This document shows, one piece after another, positions 34,161 through 46,470 of a stretch of 64,000 nt of DNA (its first letter is position 1; each line of letters begins with the position of its first letter). Below the pieces are notes generated by a model that worked only from the letters and a program-made list of their open reading frames with translations, ran no database searches and was not told where the DNA came from. Source of the stretch: Collybiopsis luxurians FD-317 M1. Its lineage: Eukaryota; Basidiomycota; Agaricomycetes; Agaricales; Omphalotaceae. The position numbers were made by a program, and so were the translations under genes. The stretch is taken from positions 1-64,000 of the forward strand of contig KN834828.1 of the NCBI GenBank assembly GCA_000827265.1, written 5' to 3'.

Positions 34161-35102
34161 TTCCAATGAAGGGGCCTGAATCTGAAAAGGTTGATCCTTT
34201 CAGAATCATCACTAAGGCACTGGAGGAAGATACCCCATTAAGTGAGAAAAAGTCCATGTTTGTGTAGAAGAAAGTCACTTTTGATGGAGTTTTGATGCCA
34301 CCTGTAAACAGTAATCAAGTGCTGAAATCTACAACTGGAAAAGATCAAGAAAATTGGCAAGATTGGGCACCAGAAAATCTGGAATGTTTTGGACCTCCCA
34401 AATTGCAATCTAAAGATTTGCAAAACAGTGACATTAGAGATAATCGGAATAAAGAAAGGAACAATTTCCCCAAAAATTTACATCTGCCTAGGCAAAAGCT
34501 GAGACATAAGTGAAATGAGGAGTGTGAATTTCAGCCCCAATGTCAAAATTCTTGGAGAAAAGAGTTGGAGTCATTGGATAAAGAAGCACTAGATAATCCA
34601 CCACATTTGGACAGATCAAAGGAAACAGATTCCATTGGAGATGATTCTTCTACATGGGATAGAGTTAATACTCCAGGATTGAGAAGACCATTTGACAAAG
34701 TGGAACCTATTCCAATGCAACCACCTCTGCCTGATACTCCCAAGGAGCAACAGACTTCAAGAGGGCTGGACTCAGATATGGTAACTGTAATATGTCCAAA
34801 ACAGATCCAAATTATATTTTGTGTAATGATCTTCATAAACCTGGTTGAGAAGAAGTAGCAACTAAAGTACCTGAATGAGGCATCAAACTATTGTTTGAGG
34901 AATTGGTTGACATATCTCCTAAAATGTAATGGATTTTACAATGCAAGTTGAGAAACCAATGCATATCTCCAAAGAAGGGCATAACATCTTATGTGGCAAC
35001 CCTTGCTGATGACAGAGAAATGGAGGTACCTGAATGACCAAAAGGTGTACTTATGAAAGGGGAATATATCAATATTAACAATCTAATCTTGATTCCAATG
35101 AA

Positions 35103-35630
35103 ATGTTTTACATCTTACTAAAAGATGAAGATGGAATGAAAGCTGGATCAGTTGTGCACAGAGATGTGGTAGAATGCTTTAGACAAAATATATCACATTC
35201 TGACCAAAGAAGAAATATGACCATCATTGCTAATACTAATAATGGCCTTCGAGTGGTTGGACCAAAAGTAAATGACACAAACAAAGTTATTGAATGCATG
35301 CTTGACCCAGGATCACAAATTGTTATAATGGACCATTTGGCAGTGGCCTATTTGGGAATTTGTTGGGATCCAGCAGTTAAAATTCAGATGCAGGACTCAC
35401 ATGGAGTACTGGGATTGATGGAAGATCTTGCCCAAAATGTGCCTTTTACATTTGGAGACATTACCATCTATCTACAAGTTCATATTCAAAACTGGGCACC
35501 ATTTCATTGCTTGATGGGCCAGCTGTTTGATGTCTTAACCACCAGCAAGGTCAAAACCTTTGCAAATGAGGATTCTGAAGTTACAATTACAGATCCTGAG
35601 TTGGAGTGGAAATGTGTTATTACAATGTGA
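35103..35630 (+). pseudogene. Gypsy element A aspartic protease region
   Basis: An open stretch of 175 codons with the retropepsin-like motif ECMLDPGSQIVIMDHLAV (D-P-G-S in place of D-T/S-G) and a later QNWAPFHCLMGQLFDVLT block. It would cleave the gag-pol polyprotein. It ends at a TGA before the pol region. Confidence 0.6.
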
Positions 35631-36116
35631 CCCTGAGGAGAGATTCTGAATCAGGTTCATATTGATACAACTAGCTATAACAAATCACTGGGTTTAGTCC
35701 CACCAGACTACAAAAAATCAAAACCAGAAGCTAAACCTGAGGAAAATTTTCAAGTTGCCTCAATGAACTAAACAATGATCAGGGAGAGGAAGAGATCACA
35801 TTAGCCTTTCATTTAAATGATGAAGGAAATATCACCATCGATGGGTAGAAATGATCTGACACTGGGAATTTTTTGAATGAAGAACTAGCTGAGACTTATG
35901 TTATTGCCTCACAATCTTATATAAAAGAAGCCTTTAAAGAAGAAGGTAACTTTTTGGAATCATATCTAAATCATGAAGTCGATGAAAAGAAAAGATGTAT
36001 GTTTAATGTTTGGAGAGAAGGTTTACAGCCTGCAATGGAAACTTTCTATTTGAAAAAGGACACCACCTGAACCTAATAAGGAACCTTTTGCCAAAAAAGG
36101 GGAATAATTTAGTAGT

Positions 36117-37130
36117 TTGGGGGAGACACTGTCTAGTATGAATAGCAATGTACCCTGTAAGGATAATAAACTGAAGAATTCTCTACAAACCTTGAAGTGT
36201 GTAATGAGACAACAAAAATATGAGAAGACTACAGAAAACTATAAGAGAATACATTGGACACATATCAAAGGACAAAGTAAAACTAGTCTGAGTGAGTTCT
36301 ATGACTTGTTCCATGTTTTCAGGTCTCGAAAATACAAACTGGTTGCAATTAAAGTTCAACCTGTTAAAGCAAAACTGCCAGAAGAATTCAGGGTGAAAAG
36401 AGAAATTATGAGTGACCCTTTAAAAGGAATGCCTGAATTGTCTCCTAATCCTCCAGAATTTGAAGCTGGTTCATATTATTTGCAAGAAAGAAAGGAAATC
36501 ATTGATAAAATGCATCCTGAAGGATTTTTGTGGCCTGAAGAACAAAAACTAATATGTCATTTTATGAAAATGCAAGAAATGGGATTTGCTTAGGATCCAG
36601 AGGAAGTGGGAATGTTTAAAGAGGAATTCTTTCCACCTGTGAAGATGCCTGTTGTGCTTCATGAACCTTGGATCAAAAGGAATATACCCATTCCCCCTGG
36701 AATATTTGAAGAAGTATTTAAAATTATTAAATCAAAAATAGATGTGGGAGTATATGAACCCTCTAGCATGAGCTATTGATCAAAATGGTTTTGTGTTGTA
36801 AAGAAAGATGGCAAAAATCTTTGACTTGTCCATAGTCTGGAACCATTACATAAGGTAACAATTCAACATTCAGAAATTCCACCCACCATGACTGACATCA
36901 CAAGGCATTTTGCTGGATGCATGTGCAGAGGAACCCTAGACATGTATGTTGGATATAACAAACAACCGTTGCATGTTACCTCAAAAGATTTGATGACTTT
37001 CCAAATGCCATTTGGTCCACATAGGCTAGTTAAACTACCTATGGAATGGACTAATTTGGTACCCATTTTCCATGAAGATGTTACCTATATTTTATGGTGA
37101 TAAGCCAGTTTTTCAGCCACAGTTCAAAAT
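36117..37130 (+). pseudogene. Gypsy element A reverse transcriptase, truncated
   Basis: Encodes the linker ending HPEGFLWPEEQKLICHFMKM, then after a TAG EPWIKRNIPIPPGIFEEVFK, SKIDVGVYEPSSMSY-stop-SKWFCVVKKDGK, LDMYVGYNKQPLHVTSKDLM and TFQMPFGPHRLVKLPMEWTN, with HEDVTYIL before it ends. The first catalytic Asp region is present. The YxDD box and everything after it are missing. Two of the stops (TGA) sit where an Arg is usual in relatives. Confidence 0.65.
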
Positions 37131-37325
37131 GTAACAAACACTAGATCCTGTGTTTTGTTAAGACAATTAAGGTGTCAAAGGACTGTAGTGAGCCTGAGCT
37201 GTCAGTTGAATCTGGAGAAGACCTATTGTATTCATAAGGGTAGCTGAACAACAGTACATGTTTAAGGTACCTTGTGAGGTGCCTATGCTCTAAGTCCTGA
37301 GTGTGCTATGAGGAACTTCAATGAC
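37131..37325. other. Unassigned repeat DNA with target site of element B
   Basis: No coding signal. The last five bases ATGAC (37321-37325) are the left target-site duplication of element B. Confidence 0.5.
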
Positions 37326-37796
37326 TGTCATAAAGCTGGTATGAACATCCATTCCTAACCCCTATTCATTTCTCTTTTACTATACATCTTTCACATGACC
37401 GCGTTTATGACTAACTTTTATATCAATACCTTTTGGACATACAATTCCTCCCTATCTCCACTCCACATAGTATTATTGTTCTTTTTCTATTTTGTTCCCA
37501 CTGTCATTGTTTTATTAATGAACTGTCCTTGTTTCTCTTCTCGCATCTGTCGCATGACCACATGCTCTATACCTTTTATTCTTGTAGCTGTCACTTAGCT
37601 ATTGTCTTCCAATAGCATTAGTTTCTTGTCTTATCCTCCAGTAGCATTAGTCCCTCTTACAGCTTACTACAGTATATATACCTACCACCTGTAACCTGAG
37701 TCCCCATCTTGACCTCTCTGTCGATTGGGACCAGACTTTGCCTGAACTGATTACTGTGCTCTTGAAAGTCACTCCACTGTAAACCGCTTTGTGACA
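37326..37796 (+). repeat. 5' LTR of element B
   Basis: 471 bp, starting TGTCATAAAGCTGG and ending GCTTTGTGACA. A TATATATA box lies at 37672-37680. It differs from the 3' LTR at only a small number of sites by eye, including TGTCAT versus TGTTGT at the start and one short indel. Confidence 0.9.
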
Positions 37797-37885
37797 TTAG
37801 GTCAAGATCCTTGCTGTGCCGATAGTCTACTGCCTAGGCTGTCCCTGCAGATTCTGCTACCGCCACGCCTTCTTTCTCTGCAGAT

Positions 37886-38707
37886 TTGTCTGACTCTGAA
37901 TCAGGTCACAAACACATTGACTGCTCCAGCTATCCACATGCCTTTGACACCAAAGCCCAATCTCATATTCACCAGCTACCAGACGGTTGGAATGATTGTG
38001 ACCAACAGCCCTGCCTGCATGCCCTTGAGAACTCTATCACTGAAGCAACTCAGCTCAGAGACGGTACCCCTGCTGTACCAATTGCCAGATCCATAACTGC
38101 CCCACGCACCCTTACTGCCCCTCCAGTTCCACTCGCCCTCACTGCCCCACCAGCCTTGACCACTGTAACTGCCCACCCATTGCCTGCATCTTCACCAGCA
38201 CCCCCACTACCGACATCATCTCCTTCCCCCATCCCAAGCATGTCTCAACAAAGTCTTGACCAGCTTATGCATAGCCTGATCCAGCAGGTTGCAGCCCTCA
38301 CGAACAGCTTGCAAACTAATATTACCATCACCACCAAGTCCAGCATGGTCAAACCAGACCCCTTTAAAGGTCAGAGTAGTGCAGAGGCTCGTTGCTTCAT
38401 AGCCCACTTTGAGAGCTGGGCATCAGAACAGTCAGACTTAAAAAATGATGATGCCAAGGCCATCAAAGCAGCCTTAGGATTCCTCTCAGGGGGAGCAGCA
38501 GATTGGGCCACCCCCTATCTATCAGCCTTTAATGCCAAGCAGGTACTGTTTAATGGGAAATGGGTAGAATTCCTTCAGGCATTCAAACTCAGGTTTGAAT
38601 CTATTGATCCAGGCATGGAAGCCCGCAACACAATCAAAAAAGTACAGCAAGGGAAGGGACAGACTGTTGCAGAATTTGCTCAGAAGTTCAAAGACATTGG
38701 TGATTGA
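37886..38707 (+). pseudogene. Element B gag
   Basis: The frame is open before the first listed codon but no ATG was found at its head, so the start may be lost. A Pro/Ala-rich linker (about residues 60-125) precedes the capsid-like region: MVKPDPFKGQSSAEARCFIA, HFESWASEQSDLKNDDAKAI and FLSGGAADWATPY, with RNTIKKVQQGKGQTVAEFAQ. A TGA at 38705 interrupts KDIGD-stop-SGLSD, where Arg would be expected. The frame then shifts before the zinc-knuckle segment. Confidence 0.75.
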
Positions 38708-38867
38708 AGTGGACTCTCAGACACTGACCTCCAGGAATGGTTCTATTCTGCCCTTCTCCCAGAAATTTGTCAAAAATACCCCCACCCATCATGCTGATCC
38801 ATATGCTATGGATATTGATGCTAACTGCACAAGCAATGGCAACACCTGAGATGGCTTTATAGCTCGT

Positions 38868-39850
38868 ATGCGTGGGCGCTGCTATGGCCATGGGTCTCAA
38901 AGCCATGAGAAGCAAAACTGTCCACAGAAGGATACAGTATGTCACTACTGTGCATGCTGTGGCCACTTAGAGGCAGTCTGCCAGGACAAGTTTATGGGCC
39001 TGGAGTGCAATTGTGGCAGACATCAGCCACCCTGCCAACAGGTATCAGCCACCTCCTCAGTGCCATTCACCTTATTCCCAAATGAACCAGCCCAGGTTGC
39101 CATCTTAGCTCCTCCCCCTGCTGCCTCCACCACTACAACCCCTAACCTTGCTGTCCAGATTGCTCAGCTGCAGGAACTCCTGAATCGCACCAATGCCATG
39201 GCCCCTGATGCTTCTTGCCAGGAGGATTTTTAATGAGGGTGCCCGTCTCGGCTGCACTGAGAGCACCCCCTGAATGGTTTGCTATATATGCTACTTCCTC
39301 ATATGACTCACTCCCATCATGTAAAATATCTACAGTTTTGGAAATAGACCCCAATGCATCACATTTCCGAATTCAAGTAAAGATAAGGGGAAGAAGACAT
39401 AGCATAGCAACTGTGGCCATGGTGGACTGCTCTATTCTTGGGTAATGACTTTGTCAAATGGCATAACCTCAGGACAACCCTGTTATGACAACCTATAAAT
39501 ATCTTCAACATTGATGGTACCCCAAATTGAGCAGGGCAGATTACACATTTTGCATGTCTCACACTCACAGTAGATGACCAAGAATGCTGGACAGATTTTC
39601 TGGTTACAAACCTGGGAGGGGAGGATATCATTCTGGGACTTCCATGGCTTCGAAAGATAAATCCAGAAGTTGACTGGGAAAAAGGGCGGCTCTCAGTTAA
39701 ACCACAGAAAGTAACCATTGAAGATGTGCCTGAGGATATAGAGAATGGTAGAGTGGCAGCGGTTACCACTGATGGTTCCATCCTGGAACAAATTGTACCT
39801 GACTCTCCACCTACACCCAAGTTAGTCGAAGAAGAGGTATCATTGACACC
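38868..39850 (+). pseudogene. Element B zinc knuckle and aspartic protease region
   Basis: Contains CHYCACCGHLEAVC, a CCHC-type knuckle (38939-38980), followed by a Pro/Thr linker. A protease-like region follows: RIQVKIRGRRHSIATVAMVD and, in another frame, TDFLVTNLGGEDIILGLPWL and VDWEKGRLSVKP near 39580-39700. The catalytic Asp triplet is not clean (MVDCSILG). Several frame shifts separate the pieces. Confidence 0.6.
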
Positions 39851-40129
39851 AGAAGAGGAGTCACCCCTGTGTTGAATTCAAGCTAATCAAGCAATGTGCC
39901 AATCCTGGGTCAAGGCAGGGATCCTTCTAGATGCAACAGAGGAGGTATGGTGTGCAGCAGGATATACCTACTCCCAACAACTGGCAGAATGGGCTCAAAA
40001 AGACAAACCGACCAAAACATTTGAGGAGATGGTTCCAGAACCATATTGAGATTTTGGGAAAGTATTCTCTGAATCAGCATCTGAATGACTACCTGCCCAT
40101 CAACCCTGGGATCATGCAATAGAATTGGT

Positions 40130-41420
40130 ACCTGGTGCACCAGAGACAATGCGTACCAAGGTCTACCCTATGTCCCTGAATGAACAAGAAGAACTTGATC
40201 GCTTTCTAGATGAGAATCTATGGAAAGGCTACATCTGACCCTCAAAATCTCCACTATCGTCATCAGTCTTCTTTGTAAAAAAGAAAGATGGAAAGCTCCA
40301 TTTTGTCCAGGATTATTGCAAGCTCAATCAATTCACCATCAAAAACCGCTACCCCCTACCACTTGTGGTTGACATCATTAGTCGTCTTCAGGGTGCACAC
40401 TACTTCACTAAATTTGATGTTTGCTGGGGATACAATAACATACAGATCAAGCAAGGTGATGAGTGGAAAGCTGCATTCTCTACCAACTGTGGCCTATTTG
40501 AGCCTAACATCATGTTCTTTGGCCTTACCAACTCACCAGCTACATTTCAAGCACTGATGAACTTGATCTTTGCAGATCTTATAGCAGCAGGACAAGTGGC
40601 AGTATATCTGGATGACATCCTTATCTTCAGTGGCCGGCTAGATGAACACTGGGAAGTAGTCCATGAAGTCTTGGCCAGACTCCAGAAGAATGACCTCTAT
40701 CTACAGCCAGAAAAGTGTGAGTTTGAACAAGAGCAGATTGAGTATCTAGGGCTGGTAATACAGGAAGGGGAGGTAAGGATGGACCCAGTAAAAGTGGCAG
40801 CTGTCCATGATTGGCTGACCCCCTGGAATCTTTGTGAATCACAAGGGTTTCTGGGGTTTGCTAACTTTTACCACTGATTCATACACGACTTTGCTAGGAT
40901 AGCCCATCCCTTAAATGACCTAACCAAAAAGAATATTGGCTTTGACTGGGAATGCAACAACAAGAAGCATTTGAGACACTATGTACAGCGTTCACTTCTG
41001 CACCAATACTAACACTTTGGGATCCAGACAAGCTGACGCAGGTTGAAGTAGATGCATCTGGATATGCAACTGGTGGGGCACTTTTCCAGAAACAGGATGA
41101 TGGCCAGTGGCACCCTGTTGCTTTTTGCTCTGCTTCCATGCAGGCAGTGGAGTGGAACTATGAGATCTATGATTGAGAGATGCTAGCAGTAATTGAGGCA
41201 TTAAAAGACTGGAGAAGTTTCCTGGAAGGCTCCCCTCAACCATTTGAAATTGTCACTGATCACTCCAATTTAGGGTTTTGGCGGACAGCACAAGACCTTA
41301 GCCAATGCCAGGCCTGATGGGCACTCTGGCTCTCTCAATTTGATTTCCACATGGTACATCAACCAGGCAAGGCAAACACCCAGGCAGATGCTCTGTCCCG
41401 TATGGCACACTATCAGGTTT
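40130..41420 (+). pseudogene. Element B reverse transcriptase and RNase H
   Basis: Reads VYPMSLNEQEELDRFLDENL, stop (TGA 40236), SSSVFFVKKKDGKLHFVQDY, YPLPLVVDIISRLQGAHYFT and KFDVCWGYNNIQIKQGDEWK. It continues FGLTNSPATFQALMNLIF and the catalytic box VAVYLDDILIFSG (YLDD intact), then ANFYH-stop-FIHDFARIAHPLN. A one-base shift lies near 40950 inside FDWE/QQQEAFETL. RNase H follows: EVDASGYATGGALFQKQDDG, WNYEIYD-stop-EMLAVIEAL and FEIVTDHSNLGFW, ending KANTQADALSRM. Three TGAs here replace probable Arg codons. Confidence 0.85.
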
Positions 41421-42964
41421 CAGATAATGAGGACAACCGGCAACAGACTGTCCTCAAGCCTGAGCACTTCACCCAAGTTGCTGCCACCATTCTATGTAAT
41501 CCACTGGAAGATAAGATCCAGAATGCTTCACAAAGGGAGGCACAGGTATTGGAAGGGTTGGAAGAATTGAAGAAGAGGGGACTACAACGGCTAGTAAATG
41601 GGACTGCAGAGTGGGAAGAGGACAACAGACTGGTCTACCACCGGGGACAGGTGTACGTACCACCAGACAATGGACTATGCACTGAAGTTCTCCAACAATG
41701 CCATGACAATCCCTCTGCTGGCCACCCAGGACTCCACAGCACCCTTGACCTTGTCGGCACCCACTTCTGGTGGCTCACTATGCGATCCTTTGTAGAAAAG
41801 TATGTTGAGGGATGCAAAACCTGTGCAAGGAAAAAGATCCAATGGCATCCTCGTGCAGTAATACAACTGCTTGACATTCCAGCTGGATTATGGGAGGAAG
41901 TGGGGGTAGACCTAATCACTCAGCTCTCTAGGTCTAATCGATATGATGCCATCCTAGTATGCACGGATCTTTTTGGCAAACAGATCCACGCTATCCCCTG
42001 CACAACCAATATCACTGCTGAAGGTGTGGCAGATATCTACTACTGAGAAATCTTCCGCCTCCATGGCCTCCCCCTACGCTTCATATCAGATTGGGGACCC
42101 CAGTTCTCAGCAAAGCTTATGCAATCCCTCCTCTCCCATTTAGGCATCAGATCAAATCTAACATCTGGATACCATCCACAGGCTAACGGACAAACTGAAC
42201 ATGCAAACCAGGAAGTAGAAAAGTACCTTCGCTTATATGTTGGGCAATGACAGGATGACTGGGCAGAACACTTGCCCATGGCTGAATTTGTAATCAATTC
42301 CTGCACACACTCAGCCCTTGGGATGTCACCATTTGAAGTCACATATGGCTATCTCCCACTTTTCAATATCCCAGTAGGTCAGCGCAGTGGCATGCCAGGG
42401 GTAGATGACTGCATTCAGATCTTGCGAGAGGCACGGCAGGATGCAGGAGCAGCATTACACCTAGGGAAGAAGCAGCAGAAGGAAGGTTATGAGAGGGGAA
42501 AGTGAAAGGCCCATCAATTCAAGGAGGGAGATCTCATATGGCTAAGTGCAGAGGACATTAATCTCCAGCTCTCAAGTGAGAAACTTGGAGAGTGCCAACT
42601 GGGACCATTTAAAATTCTCCAAAAAATTGGACCCCTTGACTACTGGCTGGACCTACCCCTTTCCCTTGATTGACTACACCCCATATTCCATGTTGATAAA
42701 CTCTACCCTTGGAAAGGCAATTATATTAATGGGGAAATTCCAATGCCACCAGAGCCAATTTACTTGGAGGAAGAGGATGAGCCTGAGTATGAAGTAGAAG
42801 AGGTATTGGATAGCTGTATTCAGTGGAAGAGAATGGAATATCTGGTAAAGTGGAAAGGGTACAATGCAGGACATAACTCCTGGGAACTGGCCCAAAACTT
42901 GGAACACACTCCACAAATGGTACAAAAATTTCACAGGAAACATCCAAATGCACTGAAAATTTGA
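41420..42964 (+). pseudogene. Element B integrase with C-terminal chromodomain
   Basis: The zinc-binding segment has CHDNPSAGHPG...CKTCARKK (HHCC). The catalytic core has WEEVGVDLITQL, RYDAILVCTDLFGKQIHAIP, SDWGPQFSAK (SDRGPQF in relatives; CGG changed to TGG) and HPQANGQTEHANQEVEKYLR. TGAs interrupt at YY-stop-EIFR, GQ-stop-QDDW, GK-stop-KAHQ and LD-stop-LHPIFHVDKL. The end is a chromodomain: YEVEEVLDSCIQWKRMEYLV, KWKGYNAGHNSWELAQNL. Chromodomains guide such elements to methylated-histone chromatin, which fits the nested repeat island here. Confidence 0.88.
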
Positions 42965-42983
42965 CCATCAAGGGCGATGGTCT

Positions 42984-42998
42984 TAAGGAGGGGGGTAA
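42984..42998 (+). other. Polypurine tract of element B
   Basis: AAGGAGGGGGGTAA immediately precedes the 3' LTR at 42999, the expected plus-strand primer site. Confidence 0.8.
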
Positions 42999-43466
42999 TG
43001 TTGTAAAGCTGGTATGAACATCCATTCCTAACCCCTATTCATTTCTCTTTTACTATACATCTTTCACATGACCACATTTATGACTAACTTTCATATCAAT
43101 ACCTTTTGGACATACAACTCCTCCCTATCTCCACTCCACACAGTATCATTGTTCTTTTTCTATTTTATTCCCACTGTCATTGTTTTATTAATGAACTGTC
43201 CTTGTTTCTCTTCTCGCATCTGCATGACCACATGCTCCATACCTTTTATTCTCACAGCTGTCACTTAGCTATTGTCTTCCAGTAGCATTAGTTTCTCGTC
43301 TTATCCTCCAGTAGCATTAGTCCCTCTTACAGCTTACTACAGTATATATACCTACCACCTGTAACCTGAGTCCCCATCTTGACCTCTCTGTCGATTGGGA
43401 CCAGACTTTGCCTGAACTGATTACTGTGCTCTTGAAAGTCACTCCACTGTAAACCGCTTTGTGACA
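42999..43466 (+). repeat. 3' LTR of element B
   Basis: 468 bp, TGTTGTAAAGCTGG to GCTTTGTGACA, followed directly by the target duplication ATGAC (43467-43471). Confidence 0.9.
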
Positions 43467-43471
43467 ATGAC

Positions 43472-45120
43472 TGCCTGGATCACAGTCGATGAAGTTCAAT
43501 CAAGCTCATAGAACACAAGATGGCCTAGGTCAATGAAGGACTTTACTCAGAAGGGAAACTTTGCACATGTGTTTTTCACAGTCTAACCATTTGGCAGAGA
43601 GTCTACAAACCTTAAAGTTCAGTGACTCTGTTGCCAACATGCAATCTGAAACTGAAGGTTTGTATATTTATCAATTTTGTTCCAATTTTATTCCCCTCCA
43701 TCTTGGCTTCATTCAAATTCCTATGTCTACCCAATTGTTGGACAATGCAATGGACATTGATCAACAAAGTCCCAAAGGAGAACAAACTATCCATCCAGAT
43801 AGGGAGCAAACTCCTACTCAGTCCAGTACAATTGCCCTCTATAATGGTACCTTATGTCTTTAACTCATTTTAAGATAGCTGTTTTGACTGCATCCAAGGA
43901 TTCTTCTGGACACCAGTTTCCTGTTGCTGCAGAGGGGATTGACTGTGCAATTGCTGAGGTGGACATTGCTGCAGAGCATCTTCATTTCTTTGCCAACAAT
44001 CCCCATTTCTCTGAAGAACTCTCTGCTGAGAATATGGCAATTGATGACAGGAATTGTTTCATTTTTGTGAAACCTGAGGAAGCTTTAGACAGCATTTCTA
44101 CCAAGAAGCTCATCCAAGTTTTGAATGAACTCAACTGTCTTCCACAATATTGTTGCTATCAAAAGATGGATCGCCATGTAGTTGCCTTAGACATTTGTCA
44201 TGAGGAATCTACCATCTACCCTCTGTACAATTGTCAGTTCGCTTGTCCTCTGTCTACAGAAAATAGACAGGGTTGATGTCATGTCCCACAGACTCAAAAT
44301 GGTCCCGGATACAACATTATCCTTCATTGGGTCCTAGACAGTTGCAACTGCTTCATGCGGTCACCCAATCAATGCCATGCAGAAGGACACTTTTAATGTT
44401 CATCCCTCCATCATCCTTTTCCATCATTTTATCTGTTCCCTTTTATTTCCTACTATATGTTTCCCTTATTCAATCTAATTGTTTTCTTTTACTTTCCAGA
44501 CCAGCAACAGGAACACCTCAATCCAGCTTCTCAAAAATTACTCAATAGTATCTTGTCTACTGATCTTAATGAGATGAGGAATTTTCCACAGAAGAACCTT
44601 AATGTGATTCTCAATTTTCATTGTGTTGAAGCCATTCAGGAGACTCATCTGGCTAAGGTCCACACTGATTGTGCATGAGCTAGTCATCAAATTTCCAATA
44701 CTGTCTTCAAAATTCTCACTTTGCATCTCAATATCAAGAAAGGTGACAACAAAATTATCAACCATATGACAGCTGAAAAGGAAGCATCTTCTTCAAAATC
44801 TGATCCCATTGATGATAATGCATCTGATGCAACTGCCAAGGTCACTGTCTTCAGACAAAGCTGGAGACAAGGGTGACAAAGGAGTGACAGGCAAGTTGAA
44901 CTCATCTATCAGAGATTGTGCAGATGAGGCTGGCTCCTCTTCTATGATTCCATTATCCAGAAAAAGTGATGTTTTACTTCTTGTCCTAGAAGATGATGCT
45001 TCTACCGATTGGTGTTGTGAGTTACATGCACTGAAATTAACTAGTTCATCTTTTTCAAGTTTACCAGCCTTCTGCAATGTACAAGAAGTCTGTTCCTTTG
45101 GGTGACCTATTTTGGCAACC
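43472..45120 (+). pseudogene. Unknown multi-exon ORF, decayed, repeat-associated
   Basis: A first coding stretch starts at an ATG near 43723 (MSTQLLDNAMDIDQQSPKGE), ending IALYN before a possible short intron (GTACCTT...TTTTAAG, about 43847-43874). Coding then continues in the frame of 43854-44276: IAVLTASKDSSGHQFPVAAE, FVKPEEALDSISTKKLIQVL, STIYPLYNCQFACPLSTENR. It passes a TGA at 44274 in an Arg-like context, continues as CHVPQTQNGPGYNIILHWVL, and after a probable intron ending in TTTCCAG (44499) reads QQQEHLNPASQKLLNSILST and KNLNVILNFHCVEAIQETHL. A charged tail (DKAGDKGDKG) follows in another frame. I do not recognise the family. Introns plus CGA-to-TGA decay resemble the antisense gene at 59665-61577. 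Confidence 0.35.
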
Positions 45121-46470
45121 TAAGGTTTTATTGTAGAGACAATGTACATCTTATGAATTAATTCCTCCACCCTCGTGGTGGGCTCCAGATAATGTGAATT
45201 AGGTTTTTACTTAGTGGTCTCTTAATAGAGGCAACTAGTTGTACCAGTGATTCATGTTGTTGTGCAAGAGTGCATTGTCAAAGGTTTCACAGGGAATATA
45301 TTTATATCAATGTCTAGCTCAACTAGTAATTGTCTAACAAATGTAACTCTACTGGATGGACCACCTGGTCCCTTGGTAGAGAAGCAATAGGGTGTGCTGA
45401 AAGAGTTGTACCACAAGGTCAGAGCACTAACCAACAAGTAGTCTGCAGTACTGCCTGACAAATGGACCAAAGTACTCAGTGAGAGAAGAGTGAGTTTAAA
45501 GCTCCCAACTAAGGGTGCAATAAGCTGCCTTGCACAGTAACTAATTCTACTACTTATATAAAATTGGACATCTGAGAAACTGTACATCCAAGTCATCCTT
45601 TTCTTTGTACAATTGGCACATATATCCCTAAACCTGGAGATCAAAAATGAAACCCAACCAAAGTCCCACAAAAACATTGTCCTTTTCTCCTGTTCCAGTA
45701 ATTCATCCCTATGCTGACCAACCAACTTCAAGTTTCATCCTGATCACTCCTGACTCCAGAACTCTTCCTGAACCTTTCATGAGATGGCTTAGCCACAGGT
45801 GCAAATGGTACTGGTGGGAAAAGGGTACTGTTCCATGATCTAGAATGTTTGACCAACTCATCTCCTGCTTCTGTGTTCCTTCCATATTCATACAACCTAG
45901 TTGGCCATCCTTTGTCTGTTAAAATATACTTGTTCTAACTGAGAACCACTTCCAGGTTCCATCAAAGGAAGAGGCAAAGCTCTCAACACTCTGATTATAC
46001 AGACTAGGCACCAATTCGAGACCAACAAATCCCAACAGGTGCAAGTGTTCGGCTATCACCCATCTCACTCTGCGACCCTGGATCCTAACCACCTATATAC
46101 AGATACATGTCTACAATGCCTTGAGCCAATAAAGTAAGTTCATCTAAGTAGAACCACAATTATTGAACATCCCTGGATACATCAGACCTGTACAGGCTCA
46201 ATCAGAACACTTGCAAGCAAATGGGATGGATCTGCTAGCATTGACAGGCTAGGGGCAAGGTTCTGGCAGCTGTCCTCCAAGTTGGACCAGTACTTGACCA
46301 CCTCAACAGTAAGTGGTACCACATCAGACAGACTGTATGCAGTGAATACACCAAGTACTCCATAGACACTCCAAGTTAGCTATTGACTCAGGCTTGTCAT
46401 AGCTCTCTATGTGTTCATTTCCAATTGTAGAATTGTCAGTTCTGTACAATTGTAAGACTAGACATGAAAA
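45121..46470. other. Decayed repeat DNA
   Basis: A minus-strand frame (45252-45731, 159 codons) lacks a recognisable motif. The stretch leads into the copia RNase H fragment but no copia reverse transcriptase or integrase could be read in it. Confidence 0.4.

Larger units (their letters stand above)
32563..37130 (+). mobile_element. Decayed Ty3/Gypsy gag-pol, 3' truncated (element A)
   Basis: Consecutive frames on the plus strand encode gag, zinc knuckle, protease and the first part of reverse transcriptase, then recognisable sequence ends near 37130. No RNase H or integrase is seen before the younger element B inserted at 37326. CpG is almost absent and the frames contain many TGA/TAG stops, so it is an old copy. 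Confidence 0.75.
37326..43466 (+). mobile_element. Complete Ty3/Gypsy chromovirus-type element B with both LTRs
   Basis: Total 6141 bp: LTR 37326-37796, gag, CCHC knuckle, protease, reverse transcriptase/RNase H, integrase, chromodomain, polypurine tract and LTR 42999-43466. It is flanked by a perfect 5 bp duplication ATGAC (37321-37325 and 43467-43471). The two LTRs look nearly identical, so insertion is fairly recent. The coding region nevertheless has about nine in-frame TGA codons and a few frameshifts, so the copy is inactive. TGAs sit where relatives have Arg. Confidence 0.92.

Noticed and set aside
32563..43466. One single large Gypsy element
   Set aside because: Element B has its own LTRs and target duplication at 37321-37325/43467-43471; the upstream gag-pol is a distinct, older and differently coded element.
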